DNA of 64,000 nt, taken from assembly GCF_023336505.1 (NCBI RefSeq), contig NZ_JAMAST010000005.1:1-64000 (forward strand). The letters are read 5' to 3'. Every line of letters starts with the position of its first letter. Position 1 is the first letter of the stretch. The notes under the pieces were generated by a model that saw only the letters and a program-made list of their open reading frames with translations, searched no databases and had not been told where the DNA came from. The translations under genes were made by a program, and so were the position numbers. Of this stretch, positions 17,122 to 25,006 are shown one piece after another. The DNA comes from Sporolactobacillus mangiferae (lineage in GTDB: Bacteria > Bacillota > Bacilli > Bacillales > Sporolactobacillaceae).

Positions 17122-17518
17122 ATAAGAAAGTATATCATTTTGACCCATATGAAAACCAATAAACCAGTGTCTTATCGAGAATCAAAGCGGAGTCCGAGAC
17201 GCTTGCGGAGCGTTCCTGTTGATCAGCGAGCCAGGGAAGACCCCGCAGGAATTTGCCAGCCTGAGGAGGCTTCCGAATCGCCCGCGGCAAGCGAGCAACT
17301 GAAGCGTCGATTCAGTACTGTAAAGACACGAACCCATTCGATTACACAGTGTAAAAGGAACTTCCACTAACTAATGTAAGGGAATTCTCAATAACTATAA
17401 GGAACTTTCGCTGGTTGAAAAGAAACTTCCACTAAAGACGTGCACGTCCTGTGCACAACGCGGAAGCCACCGCATTCTGCGGAAGTAAGAACCGGGCGCT
17501 TTTTGCCCGGTTTTTCTT
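17121..17518. repeat. Dispersed intergenic repeat, full-length copy 1
   Basis: About 400 bp with no credible gene, strongly similar to 52147-52466 over most of its length and sharing its GC-rich core (GACCCCGCAGGA, GAGGAGGCTTCC, CGCCCGCGGCAAGCGAGC) with shorter copies at 34620-34765, 40785-40850 and 24755-24790. It ends with a terminator-like hairpin ACCGGGCG...GCCCGGTTTTT. Related GC-rich repeats are common between genes in Bacillaceae. Short frames inside it are not genes. Confidence 0.85.
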
Positions 17519-17754
17519 AAAAACAATAGCAAAAAAATGCAATGAATTGCAGTATATAAACATTGATTTTTCGGCGAAATAATGATAAATTATATCTATT
17601 CATAGAATTCTGAAAATATAAAAGAGATGATTGATCGTTTACCTGTCTGTTTTACATAATGAATGAAACCGACATGTACTGACAAGGATAAATGGTGAAT
17701 TTAATAGAAGGATCAAGGACACTATTAAGTTCATACTGACCGGATAAAAGTTAA
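17519..17754. other. Gene-free stretch
   Basis: AT-rich spacer between the dispersed repeat and the promoter of the ProC-like operon. No gene or structure is recognised. Confidence 0.5.
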
Positions 17755-17783
17755 TTGACATTTCTAATCCATACTATTAGTAT
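17755..17783 (+). promoter_or_regulatory. Sigma-A promoter of the 17.9-24.6 kb operon
   Basis: TTGACA at 17755-17760, a 17-bp spacer and TAGTAT at 17778-17783. It is followed by a transcribed leader of about 115 nt that contains a terminator-like hairpin before the first gene. Confidence 0.7.
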
Positions 17784-17842
17784 ATGATATACAACTTTTA
17801 TTTGTAATGCGATAATAGCTACATAATTGATTAAGAGATGCA

Positions 17843-17876
17843 CAGCTAAGTTTCAGAAACTTAACTGATTTTTTTT
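17843..17876 (+). terminator. Leader attenuator before the ProC-like operon
   Basis: CAGCTAAGTTT (17843-17853) pairs with AAACTTAACTG (17857-17867) with a single mismatch, then ATTTTTTTT. It lies between the promoter and the first gene, so transcription of the operon must read through it. The sensor part of the leader (about 17790-17842) matches no riboswitch or T-box that I recognise. Confidence 0.75.
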
Positions 17877-17906
17877 CAAATAAGAAGAATTGGGGAGAAG
17901 GGGAAA

Positions 17907-18716
17907 ATGACAAAGTCACTGTATGCCATTGGTGGCGGGCAAATGGTGGAAGCCATCATTCGTGCCTCATTAAAAAATCGGGCAATTGATTCTGAGACAA
18001 CCTATGTCGTCGATATCAGTCCGAATCGGGTGCGCCATTTGGCGGAAACGTATCATGTCAATGCCAGCAGCGAATTTCATGCTGACGCTTTGGATGCAGC
18101 CGATCTGATTCTGCTTGGTGTTCGGCCGCAGGACGATTGGGCAGGCATTGCAAAAAAAATAGGTGTGAGCGGGAAAAAGAAAACGTTGATCTCAATTGTT
18201 GCCGGGGTCACCGTGAAACAATTGACAGAAGCACTTGGAGATGAGGATTATCCGATTGTCCGCATTATTCCCAATACGCTGACGGATACGGGATTCGGCG
18301 TTTCCGGCGCAGCATTGAACGGTGCAGCGAAACGGGAGAACGTTGATGAATTTCTAAGAAGTTTCGGGAAAGTCGATTATATTCCTGAGAAACAAATTGA
18401 CATTTATACAGGGTACGCGATTGCGGGCCCAAATTACGTGTACAATTTTTATCTAGCCTTGACTAACGCAGGTGTGCTTGGTGGATTATCGAGAAAACAG
18501 GCGAACGATATTGCGCTTGAAAATCTGCAGGGTGCAGCAAAAATGCTGGAAATCACCGGCAAACACCCTTATGAGTTACTGGATATCAATAATTCGGCCG
18601 GCGGCGTCGGTATTGCAGCACAGCATGAACTGGATGCCAGCGATTTCGCAGCAGGCGTTCAGAACGCAGTGCTCGCCGCCATTAAACGGACAACCGAATT
18701 GGGGAAGGAGCATTGA
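17907..18716 (+). CDS. Pyrroline-5-carboxylate reductase family (ProC-like)
   Basis: 269 residues with an N-terminal Rossmann domain (AIGGGQMVEAIIRA, a GxGxM variant) and the P5CR dimer domain (AIAGPNYVYNFYLALTNAGV, GLSRKQANDIALENLQGAAK). The usual terminal motif CSPGGTT is altered to INNSAGGVGIAAQHEL, so it may act on a substrate other than pyrroline-5-carboxylate, for example another cyclic imine or ketimine. It is the first gene of a long operon with an amino-acid transporter, which supports a catabolic role. Start ATG follows GGGGAGAAGGGG. Confidence 0.78.
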   Translation: MTKSLYAIGGGQMVEAIIRASLKNRAIDSETTYVVDISPNRVRHLAETYHVNASSEFHADALDAADLILLGVRPQDDWAGIAKKIGVSGKKKTLISIVAGVTVKQLTEALGDEDYPIVRIIPNTLTDTGFGVSGAALNGAAKRENVDEFLRSFGKVDYIPEKQIDIYTGYAIAGPNYVYNFYLALTNAGVLGGLSRKQANDIALENLQGAAKMLEITGKHPYELLDINNSAGGVGIAAQHELDASDFAAGVQNAVLAAIKRTTELGKEH

Positions 18717-18718
18717 GC

Positions 18719-19489
18719 ATGGCCGCGTTGAATTGGGATCACACGATGATTAATGTTCAGGATATCGATGCGGCCGCGAAATTTTTCGGAGATCATGGCA
18801 TTATTTTTGCACGCGGCGGCCGGCATGAGAAGTGGGGAACGGAAAACGCCCTGGGTTATTTTGGTTTAAATTATATCGAACTGATTTCTGTTTATGATAA
18901 AGGGCGAGCCGGTAGATTTTCGCGCTTCGATGCTTCAGCCGTCTATGATGCAGTTCAGGATTACCAGAGCGGGACCCAGCGAATAAACACGATTGCGATT
19001 CGTACGACCGATATTAAAGCAACACATAGCCGTCTGAAAAAAGCAGGGCTCAAGGTTAATGCTATCGAAGAAGGCCAGCGTCTGGACGAACAGGGCAATC
19101 TGATCACGTGGTCGATCTTTTTCATTGACAACACGGTTGACGGCTTGCCATATCCGTTTTTTATTCAATGGCAGGGCAGCGATCAGGAACGCCAGCAAAA
19201 GCTCAAGGAAAAAGGGCTGATCGTGCAGCATCCGGCCGGAGATCTTGTAGTCAGGCAGGCGCTTATTCATGTGCCGGATCCGGAAAAGGTTGCCAGAACC
19301 TGGGGAGAATTAACGGAAAAAGCGCCTGAGCATATAGCTGACGGATATCAGATTTTACTTGGTGATCGTCTGCTGCTTTTTAAGCAGGGGACGGAGAACC
19401 GAATCGTTCAACTGAATTTTGAAGGTGCGGAACATTCATTGAAGTATCAGATACTGACCTATGAACATATTAAATTTTTATTCATCTGA
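18719..19489 (+). CDS. VOC / glyoxalase-like domain protein
   Basis: 256 residues from ATG 18719 (AAGGAG eight bases upstream, start three bases after the ProC-like stop). The N-terminus WDHTMINVQDIDAAAKFFGD with GLNYIELISVYD matches the glyoxalase-like VOC branch (PF13468 type), which binds a metal through His and Glu. The reaction is unknown; the gene is inside the transporter operon and may isomerise or cleave the imported compound. Confidence 0.75.
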   Translation: MAALNWDHTMINVQDIDAAAKFFGDHGIIFARGGRHEKWGTENALGYFGLNYIELISVYDKGRAGRFSRFDASAVYDAVQDYQSGTQRINTIAIRTTDIKATHSRLKKAGLKVNAIEEGQRLDEQGNLITWSIFFIDNTVDGLPYPFFIQWQGSDQERQQKLKEKGLIVQHPAGDLVVRQALIHVPDPEKVARTWGELTEKAPEHIADGYQILLGDRLLLFKQGTENRIVQLNFEGAEHSLKYQILTYEHIKFLFI

Positions 19490-19503
19490 GGGGGATTCAC
19501 AGC

Positions 19504-20385
19504 ATGAAAAAACTGGACAAAATTATTATTAGTATTGTAGCTGCGGCGGTCATTATCTTTGCGATCATATATTTTGCTGGTAATCAAGGTTCAAATCAGG
19601 CAAAAAATACGGACAAGGCAAGCTCCGATCAGCCTAAAGTCATTAAGGTCGCTTATGCAACGACCAATTTCCCGATTACTTATCAAAACAGCAAAAAGCA
19701 GGGTGACGGTTATGACGTTGCCGTGATGCGTGAAGTGGACAAGTTACTGCCTCAGTACAAATTCGAGTATGTGGGGACCAGTGATGACGATGTTCTGATT
19801 GGTGTTAAGAGCGGCAAGTACGCGGTTGGTGTCAAAAACGTGTTCTACACCGCGGATCGTGCCAAAACCTATCTCTTTCCGAAAAATTACTTAGGTGTCA
19901 GTGATTCAGGTTTTGTGGTCAGAACGAAAGATAAGGATAAATTCGGCGGTTTGGCAAAGCTCGCAAATAATAACGGTAAATTGGTTCCGATTGCGCCGCA
20001 GAATGGTCAATATGCCGTCATCGCTGACTACAACAAGAATCACAGCCCTAAGATCGATCTGGGCAGTGCCGATACATTTGTCGTTTCGGATGCACTGAAA
20101 TGGGTAAATGAAGGTCGCTATGATGCTTTCTTTGCCATCCGCCCAATGTTCGAAGCCAATGTGGAAAAGAAAAATGGAGCAAATGCAGATCTGAAGGGTA
20201 AGTTAACGTATGTGACATTAGGCGGAATTAAAACATATCCGCTGTTTAACAAGGATCAGAAAGCATTGGCTGCGGCTTACGACAAAGCAATTAAGAAAGT
20301 AATCAGCTCTGGCAAGGCATCTGAACTTTCTGAAAAATATTTTGGACAGGATAACTTTAAACTGCTGAATAAGCCTTTTGAATAA
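19504..20385 (+). CDS. Amino-acid ABC transporter substrate-binding protein
   Basis: 293 residues. A hydrophobic N-terminal segment (IIISIVAAAVIIFAIIYFAG) is followed by an SBP_bac_3 fold (DGYDVAVMREVDKLLPQYKF, VGVKSGKYAVGVKN, LSEKYFGQDNF). There is no lipobox Cys, so it is likely held by an uncleaved membrane anchor and not as a lipoprotein, which is unusual for a Gram-positive binding protein. It delivers a polar amino acid or derivative to the permeases encoded next. Confidence 0.85.
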   Translation: MKKLDKIIISIVAAAVIIFAIIYFAGNQGSNQAKNTDKASSDQPKVIKVAYATTNFPITYQNSKKQGDGYDVAVMREVDKLLPQYKFEYVGTSDDDVLIGVKSGKYAVGVKNVFYTADRAKTYLFPKNYLGVSDSGFVVRTKDKDKFGGLAKLANNNGKLVPIAPQNGQYAVIADYNKNHSPKIDLGSADTFVVSDALKWVNEGRYDAFFAIRPMFEANVEKKNGANADLKGKLTYVTLGGIKTYPLFNKDQKALAAAYDKAIKKVISSGKASELSEKYFGQDNFKLLNKPFE

Positions 20386-20482
20386 TTTAAGTATCTTTTT
20401 TCTCACTGCGGGCTTTTCACCGCTTGCGACAAGTTACCAACGCTTTAATAGCATCAAGTAAAAAATGGGTGAGGTTGTGTAA

Positions 20483-21181
20483 ATGGAGAATGTCAGACTC
20501 ATCATTAATTTCTTAGGCCAGTTGCTCCCTGCCATTAACATTACCTTGGTTGTATCCGTATCGTCGATCATTTTGGGCAGTCTGCTCGGTTTAGGTCTGG
20601 CAGCGGCCAAAAAAAGTGAATCAGCTATTTTGCGCGTTATTTCAGCAGTCTATGTGAGTGTGATTCGTGCCACTCCCTCGATTATCATGATTTTTGTTGT
20701 GTATTACGGCATGCCGCTTCTTTTCAGCGGATGGTTTCATGTGAACATTGAAGGCTGGAACCGTATGTACTTTGTCATTATTGCGCTGACACTGCTCTTT
20801 TCAGCGCCGGTTTCGGAAATCATGCGTTCAGCCTATGAGTCGGTCTCAAAAGGACAGATGGAGGCGGGACTGATGGTCGGTATGACGCCGTTTCAGACCT
20901 TTTATCGGATTCTTCTGCCTCAGGCCTTTGTTGTTGCGCTGCCTAATTTTGCAAACTCGGTCATTAACCTTTTGAAAGAAGGCGCGCTGACCTTCACGAT
21001 CGGGGTTGTTGACATGGTTGCCAAGGCGCAGATGATTGTGGCCAATAATTCGGGCGGTTATGCCTGGCAGACTTACTGTGCGCTCGCTTTAATCTACTGG
21101 GTGATTTCACTGGCGATTGATAAGGGAGTCACTTTGGTTGAAAAATCCTATCAGGCAAAAAGAAAGACGATTGCCGCTTAA
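20483..21181 (+). CDS. Amino-acid ABC transporter permease 1
   Basis: 232 residues, HisM/GlnP type, with about five membrane spans and the EAA-type loop [20 protein letters not shown]. With the next permease it forms a heterodimeric channel. The gene lies in the operon after the binding protein. Confidence 0.9.
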   Translation: MENVRLIINFLGQLLPAINITLVVSVSSIILGSLLGLGLAAAKKSESAILRVISAVYVSVIRATPSIIMIFVVYYGMPLLFSGWFHVNIEGWNRMYFVIIALTLLFSAPVSEIMRSAYESVSKGQMEAGLMVGMTPFQTFYRILLPQAFVVALPNFANSVINLLKEGALTFTIGVVDMVAKAQMIVANNSGGYAWQTYCALALIYWVISLAIDKGVTLVEKSYQAKRKTIAA

Positions 21182-21195
21182 GGGGAGCATCTTAC

Positions 21196-22011
21196 ATGTC
21201 ATTAAATACAGATTTTATGGGTAAAGTTGCTCAGACAGCCATTCAGGGTGTTCCCGTCACGCTGCAAATTGTACTCGTTGCATTATTGATTTCATTGCCG
21301 ATCGGTTGTCTTTTTGCCTTAATCAGAATTTATCGAATTAAAGGCCTGGAACAATTGGTAAAGCTCTATGTCTCTTTCGTCAGAGGGACACCGATTATCG
21401 CGCAGATTCTGATCGTCTACAGTGCGTTTCCAAGTCTGCTCAATATGTTCATTGGCAAGGTTGCCTTTAGCATCAACCCTATCTATTATGCGTATATTGT
21501 CTTCACTTTGAACAGCATCGCAACCTTGACGGAAGTATTCCGCTCGGCGCTGCAGACCGTTGATAAAGGACAGATGGAAGCCGGGCTGATGGTTGGTATG
21601 CAGCCGCGCCAGACGTTTTGGCGGATTATTTTCCCGCAGGCACTGATCTCGGCATTGCCCAATATTACGAATGCGGCGTTATATCTGATTAAGAATTCGT
21701 CACTGGCGTTCATTATGTCTGTTAAAGATATTACTGCGATCGCAAAAACTGAAGCGGCGTTCAACTATAATTTTCTGGAAGCCTATTTAGTGGTCTGGGT
21801 TTACTATCTGATTATCTGTTATAGTGCTGAAGTGATCTTTTACCTGCTTGAACGTTACTTCAGCAAATTTCGAAGATCGACGAAGAAAACGACCTTCTTT
21901 AACTGGAAACCGCTGAGTATCAGACAGCCGGACCTGTCAGCGGACGCGGATTTAGCAAAAGGCGGGAGGGACGAGCATGCTCAAAATAGACCATTTAAAA
22001 AAAGGTTATGA
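21196..22011 (+). CDS. Amino-acid ABC transporter permease 2
   Basis: 271 residues, same family as the preceding gene ([20 protein letters not shown] loop), with a hydrophilic C-terminal extension. Its 3' end overlaps the ATPase gene by 35 bases, indicating translational coupling. Confidence 0.9.
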   Translation: MSLNTDFMGKVAQTAIQGVPVTLQIVLVALLISLPIGCLFALIRIYRIKGLEQLVKLYVSFVRGTPIIAQILIVYSAFPSLLNMFIGKVAFSINPIYYAYIVFTLNSIATLTEVFRSALQTVDKGQMEAGLMVGMQPRQTFWRIIFPQALISALPNITNAALYLIKNSSLAFIMSVKDITAIAKTEAAFNYNFLEAYLVVWVYYLIICYSAEVIFYLLERYFSKFRRSTKKTTFFNWKPLSIRQPDLSADADLAKGGRDEHAQNRPFKKRL

Positions 22012-22717
22012 AGGCAATGAAATTTTAAAGGGGATCAGTCTGGATGTGAACAAAGGCGATGTTATTTCGATTATCGGCCCAAGCGGTTCAGGAAAAACAA
22101 CGCTTCTGCGCAATATTACCACCCTGGAACGTGCGGATGGCGGACATATTCAATTTGCCGGCGTGGACAAAGACTTTCAAAAATTAAGCAGCCAGGACAT
22201 TCAGACGATTCGCCGCAATGTAGGCTTTGTATTCCAGAACTATAATCTTTTTAATAATAAGACCGCTTTGCAGAATATCACCGAAGGACTAATCGTTGCA
22301 CGAAAAGTGAAAAAAAGCGAGGCAGAGAAAATAGCATTGAAAGCGCTGGAACGTGTCGGACTTTCAGATCGCCAGAATCACTATCCGTCACAGCTCTCCG
22401 GCGGACAGCAGCAGCGTGTTGGTATTGCGCGGGCAGTCGCGCTGAATCCGCAGGTCATTTTCTTTGATGAACCGACTTCTGCGTTGGATCCGGAACTGGT
22501 GGGCGAAGTGCTGAAAGTCATGCGCGATTTAGCTGAATCGGGAACAACAATGGTTGTTGTCACGCACCAGATGAATTTTGCACGCCATGTCTCCAATAAA
22601 GTGATTTTTATGGCGGATGGATACATTGTTGAGCAGGGATCACCGGAAGAGGTCTTTGCGCATCCTTCAGAGACAAGGACCAAGGAATTTCTGACCGATA
22701 TTTTAGCAAATGTGTAA
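21977..22717 (+). CDS. Amino-acid ABC transporter ATP-binding protein
   Basis: 246 residues, GlnQ/HisP type: Walker [10 protein letters not shown], signature [14 protein letters not shown], Walker [14 protein letters not shown]-loop VVTHQMNFA. It powers the two permeases above. Start ATG 21977 has GGGAGG upstream inside the permease gene. Confidence 0.94.
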   Translation: MLKIDHLKKGYEGNEILKGISLDVNKGDVISIIGPSGSGKTTLLRNITTLERADGGHIQFAGVDKDFQKLSSQDIQTIRRNVGFVFQNYNLFNNKTALQNITEGLIVARKVKKSEAEKIALKALERVGLSDRQNHYPSQLSGGQQQRVGIARAVALNPQVIFFDEPTSALDPELVGEVLKVMRDLAESGTTMVVVTHQMNFARHVSNKVIFMADGYIVEQGSPEEVFAHPSETRTKEFLTDILANV

Positions 22718-22756
22718 TCAGCTTTTGTAATCCACGATTAAAGGAGATATAAGCAG

Positions 22757-23500
22757 GTGGCAAACGAAGAAAAACAGGTCATCGTGACTGGCGCAAGCAG
22801 CGGCATTGGCCGCGCTGCCGCCATTGAACTGGCACAGAGAGGTTATACTGTTCATCTGATCGGCCGAAATAAAGAACGCCTGGCTGATGTTCAGACAAAA
22901 ACAACGATTAACGGTGTTCAGAGTCAGGTTTACCCGCTGGAATTAATGGATAAGGATGCCGTTAAACAAACGTTTGATGAAATTTATGAAAAAGCCGGAC
23001 GGATCGACGGTCTGGTGAATTCCGCAGGCATTTTTTATACGACGAATGTTCTCGATTACAGCGACCCGTCCTGGAAAGAAATCATGGATGTCAACTATTA
23101 TGGCACACTGTATCCGAGCCTGGCATTGCTTCCAAAACTGCTGGATCAGGGCTTCGGCAGTATCGTGAATGTCACTTCGGTAGATGCTTTTGACGGCATC
23201 CGGAATTATGATGCCTACGCGGCTTCAAAAGGCGCGGTGACCAGCCTGACCAAAACACTGGCTCTTGAAGGCGCTTCAAGAAATGTACGGGTGAATGCGG
23301 TTGTCCCAGGCATTACCGATACGGAAATGACACATGAACGGCTCTTGGAGAATATTGAGAAATACCGTACAAAAGTGCCCATGCAGCGTGCGGCTCAGGC
23401 TTTTGAAGTTGCAAAGCCGATCGCCTTTCTTATTTCTGATGATGCCAGCTACATTACCGGTCAGAGTCTTCATGTCAATGGAGGCTGGCGTCTGGCATAA
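22757..23500 (+). CDS. Short-chain dehydrogenase/reductase
   Basis: 247 residues from GTG 22757 (AAGGAGATAT upstream). Classical SDR: VTGASSGIGRAAAIELAQRG cofactor motif, NSAG, catalytic Ser in VTSVDAF, YAASK Tyr/Lys pair, and C-terminal HVNGGWRLA. NAD(P)-dependent oxidation or reduction of a hydroxy/keto group of the operon's unknown substrate is likely. Confidence 0.88.
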   Translation: MANEEKQVIVTGASSGIGRAAAIELAQRGYTVHLIGRNKERLADVQTKTTINGVQSQVYPLELMDKDAVKQTFDEIYEKAGRIDGLVNSAGIFYTTNVLDYSDPSWKEIMDVNYYGTLYPSLALLPKLLDQGFGSIVNVTSVDAFDGIRNYDAYAASKGAVTSLTKTLALEGASRNVRVNAVVPGITDTEMTHERLLENIEKYRTKVPMQRAAQAFEVAKPIAFLISDDASYITGQSLHVNGGWRLA

Positions 23501-23632
23501 ATAGTTCCGTATGCTTCGACTATATGGCTTTCGTCACCATGAGTTGGCTCATTCGCTATTTTGCTGATGATGAGCCATAAAATAAACAGTAAAGTTTAGC
23601 AGTGCCCATTCTATAAATGCAGGTGATTTCAA

Positions 23633-24646
23633 GTGGCAGAAAACAAGCATCAGGTACTTCTTGACACACTGGATAACAAACCGACAGATCGGATCCTGGC
23701 AAGTTTCTGGCATCATTTTCTGCAAGATGAACGGCAGCAGGTTCTTGGATATCGTGACCGGAACTCCATTGACAAAGTTATTAAGCTGCAGCAAAGTTTC
23801 TATGATCGCTATCGTCCGGATTTTACAAAAATTATGAGTGACAATTTCTTTTTACACCCAGGCGTCATTGACCATACATTCGAAAGTGCTGACGATTTAA
23901 AAAAGATTCAGCACATCGATCCGAAAGATCCGTGGATCACGCGTCAGGTTGCGGCGATTAAAGCAATTGTTGATCATTATGACGGTGAAATCGGGAGCTT
24001 TTATAATATTTTTTCTCCATGGTATCAGTTGCGTCTTCGATTCGAAATTTTTGAACACGATACTGAAAAGATTTACCGTTTCTTCAAAGAAGACGCCCAG
24101 ACACTTGCCAATGCCTTTGAAATTCTGGCCGACGATTTGATTGTATTGAGTACACAATTAATTAAGGAATCAGGGATTGACGGCATCTATCTGTGCGTGC
24201 AGCAGCCCCAGGATTCGTTGATCAGTACAAAGCAATGGCAGCAGTACGTACAGCCGGCTGAAGTAAAGTTGCTGCGAGCTGTTCAGAAAGTTCATGATTA
24301 CAATATGATTCATATTTGCGGCTTTGAGGGCAAACGTAACCGGCTTGGGGATTATAAGAATTATCCGGTCAAAGCATTTCACTGGGCTTCCTATGTCGAA
24401 AACGTCTCGCTGAAAGATGGGAAAAAATTTTTCGGAGATCGGGCAGTCATGGGCGGCTTTGAAAATACGGAAAACGGTGTTTTTTATAAAGGTACGAAAG
24501 AAGAGGTTCAGTCTGAAGCGAAACGGCTGCTCATTGACAACGGTCGTCAAGGCATACTGCTCAGTGCAGACTGCAGCATTCCTTTCGATACGGACGATGC
24601 ACGCATTGCCTGGGTTTCGGAAGCAGCCAACCGTTCAGCAGGCTGA
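23633..24646 (+). CDS. UroD-fold zinc methyltransferase-like protein
   Basis: 337 residues from GTG 23633. The fold is that of uroporphyrinogen decarboxylase, but residues H227 and C229 (MIHICG) and C314 (SADCSIP) form the HxC-xn-C zinc motif of MtaA/MtbA-type methylcobamide:thiol methyltransferases and not the UROD active site. No corrinoid protein is present in the window. Its place at the end of an amino-acid uptake operon suggests methyl transfer or demethylation of an imported methylated compound, which is inference. Haem synthesis is unlikely as its role. Confidence 0.72.
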   Translation: MAENKHQVLLDTLDNKPTDRILASFWHHFLQDERQQVLGYRDRNSIDKVIKLQQSFYDRYRPDFTKIMSDNFFLHPGVIDHTFESADDLKKIQHIDPKDPWITRQVAAIKAIVDHYDGEIGSFYNIFSPWYQLRLRFEIFEHDTEKIYRFFKEDAQTLANAFEILADDLIVLSTQLIKESGIDGIYLCVQQPQDSLISTKQWQQYVQPAEVKLLRAVQKVHDYNMIHICGFEGKRNRLGDYKNYPVKAFHWASYVENVSLKDGKKFFGDRAVMGGFENTENGVFYKGTKEEVQSEAKRLLIDNGRQGILLSADCSIPFDTDDARIAWVSEAANRSAG

Positions 24647-24706
24647 CCGCGCGTTAAGCCGGTGAGGACAATGCGCCTTCTGATTAATTTAACAGCTAAA
24701 AGTGTT

Positions 24707-24742
24707 AAAAAATGGGACTGATTGAGGCGGTCTCATTTTTTT
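24707..24742 (+). terminator. Intrinsic terminator of the 17.9-24.6 kb operon
   Basis: AAAAAATGGGAC (24707-24718) pairs, with one G-U, to GTCTCATTTTTT (24730-24741), ending in a T-run. Confidence 0.8.
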
Positions 24743-24754
24743 AATAAGAAAGGT

Positions 24755-24905
24755 GCGCCCGCGGTAAGCAAGCAGCCGCAGTGATGATGCCAATTATAGA
24801 AACAGATCAACGATTCATGCTGGGAACAGGCGATGACCGGTAATCGTGTTTAACCTTTCAGACCGGTAAATCCGCTAAATCATGATTGGAAATTAAAAAA
24901 CCGGG
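24755..24905. repeat. Short copy of dispersed repeat with ~20-bp modules
   Basis: CGCCCGCGGTAAGCAAGCAG at 24755-24790 is a piece of the dispersed intergenic repeat. It is followed by degenerate modules of the form GACCGGTAAATC (24834-24890) like those at 34795-34870 and 40885-40945. Confidence 0.55.
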
Positions 24906-24936
24906 TGCGGTCTCTCTGATGATGCAGGACACATTC

Positions 24937-24988
24937 TTGACAAAAATGTGACATTGTTATATTATTATCTCGAATTCGAGATAATAAT
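24937..24988 (+). promoter_or_regulatory. Promoter with MhqR-type palindromic operator
   Basis: TTGACA (24937-24942), 17-bp spacer, TATTAT (24960-24965). A perfect 28-bp palindrome spans 24961-24988, centred on CTCGAATTCGAG, and covers the -10 region and start point. The core TATCTCGAATTCGAGATA is the operator known for MhqR in Bacillus subtilis. A repressor bound here would block transcription until relieved by quinone-like electrophiles. Confidence 0.9.
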
Positions 24989-25006
24989 GTGGGGGGGTGC
25001 AAAAAA

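Noticed and set aside
17140-17370. Short frames inside the dispersed repeat
   Set aside because: The same sequence recurs at 52147 with the frames broken, so it is repeat DNA.
23633-24646. Uroporphyrinogen decarboxylase (HemE) of haem synthesis
   Set aside because: The HxC...C zinc motif and the transporter operon argue for the methyltransferase-like branch.
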